Positions 9,194-17,763 of a DNA stretch of 64,000 nt are shown piece after piece (within the stretch, counting starts at the first letter, position 1; each line of letters opens with the position of its first letter). This DNA comes from Leifsonia poae (GTDB lineage: Bacteria > Actinomycetota > Actinomycetes > Actinomycetales > Microbacteriaceae), in NCBI RefSeq assembly GCF_027921845.1, contig NZ_BSEN01000015.1:382636-446635 (forward strand). The letters run 5' to 3'. The translations under genes and the position numbers were made by a program. The notes beneath the pieces are model-generated. The model saw nothing but the letters and a program-made list of their open reading frames with translations, was not told the origin of the DNA and made no database searches.

Positions 9194-11456
9194 CGAGAGC
9201 GCGATCGGAGCGGCCGTCCTCCCGCGCGAGCGAGCGAGGCGCATGGGGTACTGGAGGCTCACCGGTGCGCTCCTGCTCCAGGTGCTCGCCGTGAGCTTCG
9301 CGCTGATCGGGCTGATCGAGGGCGCCGGCTGGTGGTTCCTGCTCATTTTCTCGTCGGCGCTGATCCTCGTCGCCGGCGCGGGCCTGCGCATGCTCGGAGT
9401 ACCGCGCCGCCTCGTGCCGCTGCTGCAGCTCGTCGAGTTCGCGATCATCATGACGGTGGGCTTCGGCAAAGGCACCGGTCTGCTCGGGCTCTTCCCGACA
9501 CCGGCGACCTTCGTGCACTTCGGGGACTTCGCGCAGCAGGCGATGCTCTCCATCTACCAGCAGGGAACGCCGTCACCGGCACTGCCGGAGTTCATGTTCC
9601 TCGTGGTGGGCGGCGGCTGCCTCCTCGCCCTCGTGATCGACACCCTGGCGATCGCCTTCCGCATCCCTGCTTTCACTGCCCTCGGCGTCGGCCTGGTGCT
9701 TGTCGTGCCCGGCGCGCTGCTCGGCGACGGCCTGGACCCCTTCGCGCTGGCGACGAGCGCAGCCGCCTTCCTCTGGCTGCTGCGCTGCGACGTGCGAACC
9801 CGACGCCCGGCGACGCCGCGCCCGACCGCATCGCTGTCGATCGCAGCGTCGTCGGTGGCGGTCGCACTGATCCTCGCGGGCACCGCCCCCGGCTTCGACC
9901 GCGGCGGAGCGACCTCGTTCACGGCCGGCGGCATCTCGATCGGCGGCACGGTCACGCCGCTGATCGACCTCGGCCGCGATCTGCGGCGTCCTGCCGCCGT
10001 GCGCGCGTTGACCTACACGACCACGGCGACGACCGGCCAGTACCTCAAGCTCGCGTCCCTCGATCAGTTCACCGGGTCCGTCTGGAAGCACAGGGAGCGG
10101 GACACGAAGCGGCTGCCGGCCGGCAACACGATCGGTCCCGTGTTCGGGCTCTCCGACACCGTGAAGACGACCAAGATCACCACGAGCGTCCAGATCGACA
10201 ACATGCAGAGCCGCTGGCTGCCCGTGCCGTATCCGGTGCAGGGCATCAAGGGTCTCAACGGCACGTGGTCGTGGGACCCCGACGATCTCACCATCGGCGG
10301 CGTGAACACGAGCACGCAGGGGCAGAACTACACCGCGACCAGCCTGGTGCTGCAGCCGACCGCGGCGCAGCTGCAGGCCGCGGGCGGCTTCGTGCCGGCC
10401 AGTGTGCAGCGGGATCTGTTCCTGCCCCCGAATCTGCCGTCGATCATCACCACGTCGGCCCTCGCCGCCACGAAGGGCTCGGTCTCGGAATACGACAAGG
10501 CGGTCGCGCTGCAGGACTATTTCCGCGACAACGACTTCGTGTACTCGACACAGACCCCGCTGAAGCAGGGCTACGACGGCGACGGCGCGCGGGTGATCGC
10601 CCGTTTCCTCGAGGTGAAGTCCGGATACTGCGTGCACTTCGCTTCGGCGATGGCACTGATGGCGCGCACCATCGGCATCCCGTCGCGCGTCGCTGAAGGC
10701 TACCTGCCGGGGGCGACGAACGGCGGAACCGCCAACAACCCCGGACAGTACACGGTGACGAGCGACGACCTGCACGCCTGGCCCGAGCTGTACTTCGCCG
10801 GAGTCGGCTGGGTGGCCTTCGAGCCGACGGTGGGGCGCGGGACCATCCCGAGCTACACGCGACCGGAGTCCCAGATCGCACCGAACGCGCCGGTGCCGCA
10901 ATCGTCGTCGTCCTCGCAGGCGCAGCGTCTGGTGCCGACCGATCCCGCCAACCAGCGCGGCGCGACCGGGGTGACGGCGACCGCGCCGCTCCAGCCGGTG
11001 CTCTCGGGCGTCGGTGTCGCCCTGCTGGTCGTGGCGCTCCTCCTCACGCCGGCCGTTCTGCGCCGCATTCGGCGCCGCAATCGACTGAGACGGCTCACGG
11101 ACGAATGGGGCGGGGCGTCCGTCGCGTGGGACGAGTTGCGCGACACGGCCCGTGATCTGGGCTGGGCCGTGCCGGACACCGAGACACCGCGCGTCTTCGC
11201 GGGACGGATCGCCGAGGCGGTGTCCGGTACGCCGGGCCACGATGCCGTGCTCCGACTGCTGGCGGTGCGCGAGCGGGACGCCTTCGGGCCGCCGACACGC
11301 GCGACGGCGGTCGGGCTCGCCGACGATCTGGAGCGGGTCCTGACGGCCCTCGAGGCGCAGGCGGGGCGGGCGCTCCGGTTGAAAGCCGCCCTGATTCCGG
11401 TCTCGCTCATCCCGCCCACCTGGACGCCAGCCCAGAGTGCGCGCGGATCTGCCTGA
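9186..11456 (+). CDS. Transglutaminase-like membrane protein
   Basis: 756 residues from GTG 9186, which overlaps the DUF58 gene; ATG 9243 is an alternative. The N-terminal third is hydrophobic with about six to seven membrane segments (DUF3488-like). The extracellular transglutaminase core has the catalytic Cys at about residue 482 (KSGYCVHFASAMALMAR) and His at about 530 (DDLHAWPELYF). A last membrane helix (GVGVALLVVALLLTPAVL, about 604) precedes a cytoplasmic DUF4129-like tail. It may crosslink or cleave envelope proteins or peptides; the reaction is not established for this group. Confidence 0.88.
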   Translation: MVSESAIGAAVLPRERARRMGYWRLTGALLLQVLAVSFALIGLIEGAGWWFLLIFSSALILVAGAGLRMLGVPRRLVPLLQLVEFAIIMTVGFGKGTGLLGLFPTPATFVHFGDFAQQAMLSIYQQGTPSPALPEFMFLVVGGGCLLALVIDTLAIAFRIPAFTALGVGLVLVVPGALLGDGLDPFALATSAAAFLWLLRCDVRTRRPATPRPTASLSIAASSVAVALILAGTAPGFDRGGATSFTAGGISIGGTVTPLIDLGRDLRRPAAVRALTYTTTATTGQYLKLASLDQFTGSVWKHRERDTKRLPAGNTIGPVFGLSDTVKTTKITTSVQIDNMQSRWLPVPYPVQGIKGLNGTWSWDPDDLTIGGVNTSTQGQNYTATSLVLQPTAAQLQAAGGFVPASVQRDLFLPPNLPSIITTSALAATKGSVSEYDKAVALQDYFRDNDFVYSTQTPLKQGYDGDGARVIARFLEVKSGYCVHFASAMALMARTIGIPSRVAEGYLPGATNGGTANNPGQYTVTSDDLHAWPELYFAGVGWVAFEPTVGRGTIPSYTRPESQIAPNAPVPQSSSSSQAQRLVPTDPANQRGATGVTATAPLQPVLSGVGVALLVVALLLTPAVLRRIRRRNRLRRLTDEWGGASVAWDELRDTARDLGWAVPDTETPRVFAGRIAEAVSGTPGHDAVLRLLAVRERDAFGPPTRATAVGLADDLERVLTALEAQAGRALRLKAALIPVSLIPPTWTPAQSARGSA

Positions 11457-11481
11457 GAACCGGTTCCGATCCGCGTAAAAT
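11453..11481 (+). promoter_or_regulatory. Promoter of the yceD-rpmF-rnc-mutM operon
   Basis: A -10 hexamer TAAAAT (11476-11481) lies 17 bases below a weak -35 CTGAGA (11453-11458). The GTG at 11490 is 8 nt after the -10, so the transcript would start at or next to the start codon. Confidence 0.5.
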
Positions 11482-11489
11482 GGTTGACC

Positions 11490-12083
11490 GTGACCAAGTT
11501 CAAGACCACCCCGTACACGGTCAATGTGTACGATCTCATCCACCGCCCGGGGGAGATGCGCGAGCAGACCATCGTGCTGCCCGTGGCCGACAAGCTGGGC
11601 GAGGGGCTGCTGAGCGTTCCCGAGGGTGCGACCATCGATCTCGACCTCCGGCTGGAGTCGATGCACGAGGGCATCCTGGTCTCCGGCGAGCTCACGAGTG
11701 AGGCCGTCGGGGTGTGCGGACGCTGCCTGATCGACATCGCTCAGCCTGTCGAAGTCGATTTCCAGGAGCTTTTCGCGTATTCTTCTGACGAAGCTTTTGA
11801 TTTTGAGGTTCACGACGACCACGTGGATCTTGAACCTCTGATCAGGGACGCGGTAGTGCTGGCACTGCCGTTTCAGCCGGTGTGCCGGCCAGATTGCCCC
11901 GGACTCGACCCCGAGACCGGAGAACGGCTGGCGGATGTACCGGACCGCAAACCCCAGGAAACCACCGATACGCGGTGGTCTGCGCTTGCGGCTTTCCAGG
12001 CTTCCGACACCGGTGCTGGTCCCGCCAGTACCTTGACGCAGGATGTTCCTGCCGACATCGACAGAAACAGAGAAGAGAGATAG
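11490..12083 (+). CDS. YceD family (DUF177) protein
   Basis: Conserved partner of ribosomal protein L32; in other bacteria YceD-family members are linked to rRNA processing. 197 residues from GTG 11490 (TTG 11484 is also possible). The N-terminal half has the family start (YDLIHRPGEMREQ). Two cysteine pairs, VCGRC and VCRPDCPG, could bind a metal. It ends three bases before rpmF, the conserved yceD-rpmF arrangement. GTG 11490 was chosen because it lies closest to the predicted transcription start. Confidence 0.88.
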   Translation: MTKFKTTPYTVNVYDLIHRPGEMREQTIVLPVADKLGEGLLSVPEGATIDLDLRLESMHEGILVSGELTSEAVGVCGRCLIDIAQPVEVDFQELFAYSSDEAFDFEVHDDHVDLEPLIRDAVVLALPFQPVCRPDCPGLDPETGERLADVPDRKPQETTDTRWSALAAFQASDTGAGPASTLTQDVPADIDRNREER

Positions 12084-12085
12084 TC

Positions 12086-12289
12086 ATGGCTGTTCCGAAG
12101 CGGAAGAAGTCACGCGCCAACACGCACGCTCGTCGTTCGCAGTGGAAGGCCGAGGTCCCCACGCTCGTCAAGACCATCGAGGGTGGCAAGGTCACCTACA
12201 GCCTGCCGCACCGCGCCAAGGTCGTCGAGGACTCCGCAGGCACCGCCCTGTTCCTCGAGTACAAGGGCCGCAAGGTCGCCGACGTCTGA
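12086..12289 (+). CDS. rpmF: 50S ribosomal protein L32
   Basis: 67-residue structural protein of the large subunit. The basic N-terminus MAVPKRKKSRANTHARRSQW is diagnostic. The four zinc-ribbon cysteines found in many L32 proteins are absent (no Cys at all), so this is the zinc-independent form. A purine-rich stretch (AGAAGAGAGATAG) just upstream may serve as ribosome-binding site. It sits between yceD and rnc in one operon. Confidence 0.96.
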   Translation: MAVPKRKKSRANTHARRSQWKAEVPTLVKTIEGGKVTYSLPHRAKVVEDSAGTALFLEYKGRKVADV

Positions 12290-12299
12290 TTTCGGCACG

Positions 12300-13031
12300 A
12301 TGGCCGGAACGACGTCTCTGAACAAGGGCAGTACCGACCGCACCGCACTCACCGAGAAGCTCGGAGTCGATATCGACCCCGAGCTTCTCGAGTTGGCGCT
12401 GACCCACCGTTCCTACGCGTACGAGCACGGCGGCATCCCGAACAACGAGCGCCTGGAATTCCTCGGCGACTCGATTCTGGGTCAGGCGGTGACGGTCAAG
12501 CTGTTCCGGGAGAACCCGGGACTCGACGAGGGCGACCTCGCGAAGCGCCGCGCCAGCCTGGTGAGTTCGGTCGCGCTTGCCCAGGTCGCGCGCAGCATCG
12601 GGCTGGGGGAGTACCTCCTGCTCGGCCGCGGCGAGAACCAGAGCGGCGGCCGAGACAAGGCCTCGATCCTCGCCGACACGGTCGAGGCGATCATCGGTGC
12701 GGCGTACTTGGATCTCGGCGGTGATGAGGCGACGGCGCTCGTGCTGCGTCTCGTCGAGCCGCTGCTCGACGATCCGGCGCGCTTCGGCGCGGCCATGGAT
12801 CCCAAGACGAGCCTGCAGGAGGCCGCAGCGCACCGCGGAGCCGGCCTTCCCGTCTACACGGTCACCAACAGCGGCCCCGACCACAGCAAGACCTTCCACG
12901 CCACGGTCGAGGTCGGTGACCTCGTGACGGCGACGGGCGAGGGCACGAGCAAGAAGCAGGCCGAGATGTCCGCCGCGCTCACCGCGTGGACCGAACTCAC
13001 CAAGCGACGTGCCCGAGCTCCCCGAGGTTGA
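12300..13031 (+). CDS. rnc: Ribonuclease III
   Basis: Double-strand-specific endoribonuclease for rRNA and mRNA processing. 243 residues. The signature NNERLEFLGDSILG (about residues 47-60) contains the catalytic acidic cluster, and DTVEAIIGAAYLDLGG carries the second metal-binding pair. A C-terminal dsRNA-binding domain (about 165-235) ends with GEGTSKKQAEMSAA. The start is ATG 12300, ten bases after rpmF. Its end overlaps mutM by 23 bases. Confidence 0.96.
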   Translation: MAGTTSLNKGSTDRTALTEKLGVDIDPELLELALTHRSYAYEHGGIPNNERLEFLGDSILGQAVTVKLFRENPGLDEGDLAKRRASLVSSVALAQVARSIGLGEYLLLGRGENQSGGRDKASILADTVEAIIGAAYLDLGGDEATALVLRLVEPLLDDPARFGAAMDPKTSLQEAAAHRGAGLPVYTVTNSGPDHSKTFHATVEVGDLVTATGEGTSKKQAEMSAALTAWTELTKRRARAPRG

Positions 13032-14181
13032 GGTCGTCCGGGCCGGGCTCGCTCCGGCCGTCACGGGGGCGACGATCCTCGGCGTCGAGGTGTTCGAGCC
13101 CCGTTCGCTGCGCCGTCACGACACGTCCGCCGGCGACTTCGAGTCGCTGCTCACCGGGCGCACCATGTCCACGCCCGTTCGGCGCGGCAAGTTCCTCTGG
13201 ATCCCGCTCGACGGTCGCACCCAGGCCATCGTCGCGCACCTCGGGATGAGCGGCCAGATCCTGCTGCGCGAGCCCGGCGTCGTCGAGACCGGACTCCTGC
13301 GCATCCGGCTGCACATCGAGCATCCGCTGCACGGCGAGTTCTGGGTGAACTTCGTCGACCAGCGGATCTTCGGCTCCATGGCGGTCGACAAGCTGGTGCC
13401 GACAGCGGATGGCGCGCCAGGGGGCCTCGGCACCGACGACGCGCTCGTCCCGGCCCAGGTCGCGCACATCGCCCGCGATCCGTTGGACCCGGCGTTCGAC
13501 GACGCCTCCTTCGCCGCCGCTCTCGGCCGCAAGAACACCGGCATCAAGCGTGCGCTGCTCGATCAGTCGCTGATCAGCGGCATCGGCAACATCTACGCCG
13601 ATGAGGCCCTGTGGGCGGCGAAGCTGCACTACGAGCAGCCGGTGCGCAGCCTCAGCCGAGCGAAGATCCGCACACTGCTGAGCGAGGTGCGCCTGGTGCT
13701 CGCCAAGGCGCTGGCCGAGGGCGGCACGAGCTTCGACGCCCAGTACGTGAACGTCAACGGCGCCTCCGGCTACTTCTCGCACAGCCTCAACGCGTACGGA
13801 CAGGAGGGCAAGCCGTGCCCGCGGTGCGGCACGCTCATCGTGCGCGAGCAGTTCATGAACCGCTCGTCGCACTTCTGTCCCCACTGCCAGAAACTGCGTC
13901 GCCCGCGTGCCACCCCGGCCACGGCTGCTGACGCCTCCGCTGCTCCCGCCGCGCCCGCTGCTCCCGCCGCGCCCGCTGCTCCCGCCGCGTCCGTCCCGGG
14001 AGCCCGCAAACTCCGGAAGCCGGGGGACCTCACGGGTCGGACTTCCGGAGTAGTGCCGGATATCGCGGCGTGTCGGGCGGGAGTTCCGGAATTGTGGCCG
14101 GTCGCCCGGGTCGGCGTCAGTCCAACGATTTCTGCCAGTTGCCGGTCAGCCCGTGCAGTTCGAACCCGAACGCGTCGTTGA
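13009..14181 (+). CDS. mutM: Formamidopyrimidine-DNA glycosylase with unusual C-terminal extension
   Basis: Bifunctional glycosylase/AP lyase removing 8-oxoguanine and Fapy lesions. GTG start gives PELPEVE, whose Pro2 is the Schiff-base nucleophile and Glu3 the acid. Further motifs are RRGKFLW, GIGNIYADEALW and the zinc finger CPRCG...CPHC at about residues 270-294. The family normally ends there. Here the frame runs on for about 92 residues: an Ala/Pro repeat, then sequence overlapping a hairpin and the last 65 bases of the convergent GNAT gene. The tail therefore looks like lost termination rather than a domain. Total 390 residues against roughly 290 usual. Confidence 0.93.
   Translation: MPELPEVEVVRAGLAPAVTGATILGVEVFEPRSLRRHDTSAGDFESLLTGRTMSTPVRRGKFLWIPLDGRTQAIVAHLGMSGQILLREPGVVETGLLRIRLHIEHPLHGEFWVNFVDQRIFGSMAVDKLVPTADGAPGGLGTDDALVPAQVAHIARDPLDPAFDDASFAAALGRKNTGIKRALLDQSLISGIGNIYADEALWAAKLHYEQPVRSLSRAKIRTLLSEVRLVLAKALAEGGTSFDAQYVNVNGASGYFSHSLNAYGQEGKPCPRCGTLIVREQFMNRSSHFCPHCQKLRRPRATPATAADASAAPAAPAAPAAPAAPAASVPGARKLRKPGDLTGRTSGVVPDIAACRAGVPELWPVARVGVSPTISASCRSARAVRTRTRR
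13939..13992 (+). repeat. Three tandem 18-bp repeats in the mutM tail
   Basis: Units GCTGCTCCCGCCGCGCCC at 13939-13956 and 13957-13974 are identical and 13975-13992 differs at one base. They encode Ala-Ala-Pro repeats immediately after the zinc finger of MutM. Confidence 0.9.
14010..14051. terminator. Hairpin between mutM core and GNAT gene
   Basis: Perfect 10-nt arms ACTCCGGAAG (14010-14019) and CTTCCGGAGT (14042-14051) around a 22-nt GC-rich loop. It lies where the operon would be expected to end and inside the mutM C-terminal extension. No T-run follows. Confidence 0.5.
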
Positions 14182-15205
14182 CGCGCAGCATCGGCGCGTT
14201 CTCGTCGGCGTTCCAGGTGAGCAGGCGCCGGATGTGCGGCGCGCGCTCCGCGAGGCGCTCCAGATTCTCGAGCTTCACGAGCGTGCCGAGCCGGTGCCCC
14301 CGATGGTCGGTCGCGACCAGCGTGTCGTACTGCTCGGCCTTGTCTCCGTCGTCGGGCACGGCGATCTCGGTGTACGCCACCAACGCGCCCGACGGCACAT
14401 GCTCGGCGACCGTGACCAGCAGCGGCTCTCCCCGGGCGATCAGCTCGTCCTCGTGCTGCCGCACGCGGTCGGCCGTCCACTCCTCGTCGTCGAGCGCGAT
14501 GCCGCTCTGCGGCACGTCCACCGTCATGCGCTCCTTGAGCGCGGCGAAGGCGGCTACCCTGTCGCCGGGCGCGGACCTCCACCAGCTGACCGTGCGGTAG
14601 TCCCGCGAATGCGTGCGGACATCGGTAAGCAGGGCATCCCGTCGATCGGCGGTGAGCGGGAGCGCGAGACTGCTCGAGCGCTCGATCTGGCCGAGACGGT
14701 ACCCGTGCCGGAGGGCGAAGCGGACGTCGGGGGAGTCGGCCGGGAGAGCGGATGTTCCGACCTCGGCGCGGACGACCGGGCCGTCGTGCAGGGTGGCGGC
14801 CGGATGCTCGGTGTAGGCCGAGACGGCGGTGCGGCCGCCGTCGGCCGCGAACTCCTCACCGTGGGCCAGCAGCGCCGACCCGATGCCGCGCCCGCGCATC
14901 CCCGGCACGACGTCGACGAGGAGGGTGGCAGTCACGGCGTCCTCCTCCAGCGGGAAGTCGACCACCACCCGCCCGACGATCACACCGTCGACGACGGCGA
15001 CGAACACGATCTTGTCGTGGAACTCGCGCGCCTGGAACGACGCCAGCTCCGCCTCCGCCGTGTACACGAAGTCGTCGTTGTGCCAGAGGGCGACGGCGAC
15101 CCCGTTCATCACGGCGACCATCTCTTCGAACGCGGCGGACTCCGGCGTCCCGATCCGCGCCGGGATCGGGAGTTCGGCGATGGTCGGTGGAGCAGTCGGG
15201 CGCAT
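14117..15205 (-). CDS. Tandem GNAT N-acetyltransferase
   Basis: 362 residues with two GNAT folds. The first carries the acetyl-CoA loop VVPGMRGRGIGSALL (about residues 98-112). The second has VATDHRGHRLGTLVK followed by TWNADENAPMLRVNDAFGF near the end. The arrangement resembles mycothiol-synthase-like double acetyltransferases, but the substrate cannot be read from the sequence. A good GAGGAGG ribosome-binding site precedes ATG 15205, and a TAGGCT-like -10 lies further upstream. It overlaps the mutM tail convergently. Confidence 0.85.
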   Translation of the reverse strand: MRPTAPPTIAELPIPARIGTPESAAFEEMVAVMNGVAVALWHNDDFVYTAEAELASFQAREFHDKIVFVAVVDGVIVGRVVVDFPLEEDAVTATLLVDVVPGMRGRGIGSALLAHGEEFAADGGRTAVSAYTEHPAATLHDGPVVRAEVGTSALPADSPDVRFALRHGYRLGQIERSSSLALPLTADRRDALLTDVRTHSRDYRTVSWWRSAPGDRVAAFAALKERMTVDVPQSGIALDDEEWTADRVRQHEDELIARGEPLLVTVAEHVPSGALVAYTEIAVPDDGDKAEQYDTLVATDHRGHRLGTLVKLENLERLAERAPHIRRLLTWNADENAPMLRVNDAFGFELHGLTGNWQKSLD

Positions 15206-15316
15206 CCGCCGGCACCTCCTCGTGCACTGGGGATTCCCAGCCTATTCCGGTGCCCGAGCTGTGAACAGAGCGAATCGTTTTGGTTTCAATCGTGTAAATC
15301 TGCGCGCGAATGTTGG

Positions 15317-15344
15317 TTGCGATTAGTTGCATTGCATGTAGTCT
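15317..15344 (+). promoter_or_regulatory. Promoter of the liv operon
   Basis: -35 TTGCGA (15317-15322), 16-base spacer, -10 TAGTCT (15339-15344). Transcription would start near 15351, leaving a 65-nt leader before livJ. Confidence 0.55.
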
Positions 15345-15364
15345 CGGCACACATATTCGTGGTG

Positions 15365-15388
15365 CGAAGCGGCAACTACGCCGCTTCG
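15365..15388 (+). promoter_or_regulatory. Hairpin in the livJ leader
   Basis: Perfect 8-nt arms CGAAGCGG (15365-15372) and CCGCTTCG (15381-15388) with an 8-nt loop, inside the predicted leader and about 20 bases before the livJ ribosome-binding site GAGAGGCAG. It could stabilise the mRNA or be an operator. Confidence 0.45.
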
Positions 15389-15415
15389 TAACGGATTCAC
15401 GTCGAGAGGCAGAAG

Positions 15416-16636
15416 ATGTTACGAAAGAAAGTCATCACAGGTGCGGCCGTTGCAGCGGCGGTCGCGCTCTTCCTGGCGGGGTGTGCCAACCAGGCATCCA
15501 CCGGCGGGTCGACGTCGAGTTCCGGGAAGGTTGACATCCCGGCCATCACCTCGGTCGACACGCCCAAGGACGCGGTTCTGCCCGCCGGCGACGGCAAGGC
15601 CACCTGTCCTGCCGGCCTGACCATCGGTTATGTCGGAGCGGAGACGGGCCCGAACGCCCAGCTCGGCATCAACATCTACAACGGTGTCCAGCTCGCGATC
15701 GACCAGCACAACCAGGCCAACTCCGGTTGCCAGGTCGCATTCAAGAAGTTCGACACCGAGGGCGACCCGAACAAGGCGACCGGCCCGGTCACCCAGGCGG
15801 TCAATGAGAAGGACATCATCGGCGTCATCGGTCTCCCGTTCTCGGGCGAGTCGAAGGCGACGGGGAACATCTTCGAGCAGCAGGGCCTGGTTCACATCAC
15901 GCCGTCTGCGACCAACCCCGACCTGACGAAGAACGGGTGGACGACCTTCTTCCGCGGCCTCGGCAATGACGCCGTGCAGGGCCCGGCGGCGGCGAAGTTC
16001 CTCACCGACAAGCTGGAGGCCAAGAAGGTCTACCTGGTCCAGGACGACTCCGACTACGGCATCGGCCTGGCCACGACCACCTCGAAGGCTCTCGGCGACG
16101 CGCTCGTCGGAACCGACAAGGTGACGACCGGTCAGAAGGACTTCTCGGCGGTGGTCTCCAAGATCATCAACGCGAAGCCGGACGCGGTCTACTACTCGGG
16201 CTACTACGCCGAGGGTGCACCGTTCGACCAGCAGCTCGTGAGCAAGGGCTTCACCGGAACGTTCGTCGGACCGGATGGAGTGAAGGACGACCAGTTCATC
16301 AAGCTGGCCGGCGACGCGTCCAACAACGCGTACTTCACCTGCCCCTGCATCCCGGGTGAGCTGATCCCGGACTTCGAGAAGGACTACAAGACGCTCGCCA
16401 GCGCCGAGCCCGGCACGTACTCCATCGAGGGTTACGACGCCGCGACCGTGCTGCTCTCGGGCATCGACCAGGGCAAGACGACCCGCGCCGACCTGAAGGA
16501 CTTCGTGAAGTCCTACGACAAGGACGGACTGAGCAAGCACTACAAGTGGGACTCCACGGGTGAGCTGCAGGCTCCGACGGTCTACGGCTACAAGGTCGAG
16601 AACGGCAAGATCGTTCCGATCGGCACCATCGGATAG
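15416..16636 (+). CDS. livJ: Branched-chain amino-acid ABC transporter, substrate-binding lipoprotein
   Basis: Captures leucine/isoleucine/valine-type substrates outside the membrane. 406 residues. The signal peptide ends in the lipobox LAGC with the lipidated Cys at residue 23, followed by a Ser/Thr/Gly linker. The periplasmic-binding-protein type I fold is shown by IGYVGAETGPNAQLGINIYNG, IGVIGLPFSGESKATGNIFEQ and VHITPSATNPDLT. It is first of five genes and is separated from the permease genes by a strong hairpin, which fits the higher dose usually needed for the binding protein. The exact ligand is inferred from the family. Confidence 0.92.
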   Translation: MLRKKVITGAAVAAAVALFLAGCANQASTGGSTSSSGKVDIPAITSVDTPKDAVLPAGDGKATCPAGLTIGYVGAETGPNAQLGINIYNGVQLAIDQHNQANSGCQVAFKKFDTEGDPNKATGPVTQAVNEKDIIGVIGLPFSGESKATGNIFEQQGLVHITPSATNPDLTKNGWTTFFRGLGNDAVQGPAAAKFLTDKLEAKKVYLVQDDSDYGIGLATTTSKALGDALVGTDKVTTGQKDFSAVVSKIINAKPDAVYYSGYYAEGAPFDQQLVSKGFTGTFVGPDGVKDDQFIKLAGDASNNAYFTCPCIPGELIPDFEKDYKTLASAEPGTYSIEGYDAATVLLSGIDQGKTTRADLKDFVKSYDKDGLSKHYKWDSTGELQAPTVYGYKVENGKIVPIGTIG

Positions 16637-16648
16637 CGCACGACACTG

Positions 16649-16688
16649 AGGATGCCGCGGGTCGCCGACTCGCGACCCGCGGCATCCT
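16649..16688 (+). terminator. Intra-operon hairpin after livJ
   Basis: Perfect 17-nt arms (16649-16665 and 16672-16688) with a 6-nt loop. There is almost no T-run, so it may be a partial terminator or a 3' stabiliser separating livJ from livHMGF. Confidence 0.75.
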
Positions 16689-16755
16689 GCGTTCCACCTG
16701 TCCGCAATCCGATCGGATCAACGTCGATCCCTTCCCACTCGATCTGGATGCCTGA

Positions 16756-17763
16756 ATGCTCGAACTGCTCGCAATCCACCCCGTCCTAGACAATTCGTGG
16801 ATCAACTTCGATGTCCAATCCCTCGTACAGAACTTCTGGAGCGCGACCTTCGACGGCCTCACCTTCGGGGCCATCTATGGTCTGATCGCCGTCGGGTACA
16901 CCCTCGTGTACGGCGTGCTCAACCTGATCAACTTCGCGCACTCCGAGGTGTTCATCATCGGCGCGTACGGCGTCGTGATCACTCTCACCTCGCTGGGCTT
17001 CGGCCCCTCCATCCCGAACCTCGGGATAGCCGCGATCATCGGCGACATCCTGCTCGCCCTCATCGTCGGCATGCTGGCATCGGCCGTCACCGCGTTCCTC
17101 CTCGAACGCGTGGCCTATCGGCCATTACGCCGGAGGAACGCGCCACGATTGGCGTTCCTCATCACGGCCATCGGCGCTTCGTTCGCCATCCAGTCCGCGA
17201 TCTTCGTGATCCGCGGTGCGAACGCCGAGCCGGCCGTGACGATGTTCCGTCCGGTGGCGGTGTTCGACGTGTTCGGCACGATCATCAACAGCCAGTCGCT
17301 GATCATCGTGATCGCCGCTGTGGTGCTCATGGTGCTGACGGACATGTTCGTGCGCCGCAGCCGCACCGGCCGCGGCATCCGGGCCGTCGCGCAGGATCCC
17401 GACACCGCGACACTGATGGGCGTCAACAAGGAACGCATCATCGTGATCACCTTCGTGCTCGGCGGTCTCCTGGCCGGCGCCGCCGCCCTCTTCTACGTGA
17501 TGCTCGTTCCCTCCGGTGTGATCTACACCGGCGGCTTCGTGCTCGGCATCAAGGCCTTCGCGGCCGCGGTGCTCGGCGGCATCGGCAACATCCGGGGCGC
17601 GCTCCTGGGTGGACTGCTGCTCGGATTGATAGGAAACTACGGACAGATCCTGCTCGGTGACTCCCAGTGGACGGACGTGATCGCCTTCGTGGTGCTCGTC
17701 CTCGTGCTGCTGGTGCGGCCGACGGGAATCCTCGGTACCTCACTGGGGAGGAGCAGAGCATGA
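16756..17763 (+). CDS. livH: Branched-chain amino-acid ABC transporter permease LivH
   Basis: Inner-membrane permease subunit. 335 residues with about eight membrane segments; family motifs are YGLIAVGYTLVYGVLNLINFAH near residue 40 and ARD-like segment RRSRTGRGIRAVAQDPDTATLMGVN (the cytoplasmic loop contacting the ATPases) at about residue 197. The C-terminal GAVLGGIGNIRGALLGG-type motif is present. The stop overlaps livM by four bases (ATGA). Confidence 0.93.
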   Translation: MLELLAIHPVLDNSWINFDVQSLVQNFWSATFDGLTFGAIYGLIAVGYTLVYGVLNLINFAHSEVFIIGAYGVVITLTSLGFGPSIPNLGIAAIIGDILLALIVGMLASAVTAFLLERVAYRPLRRRNAPRLAFLITAIGASFAIQSAIFVIRGANAEPAVTMFRPVAVFDVFGTIINSQSLIIVIAAVVLMVLTDMFVRRSRTGRGIRAVAQDPDTATLMGVNKERIIVITFVLGGLLAGAAALFYVMLVPSGVIYTGGFVLGIKAFAAAVLGGIGNIRGALLGGLLLGLIGNYGQILLGDSQWTDVIAFVVLVLVLLVRPTGILGTSLGRSRA

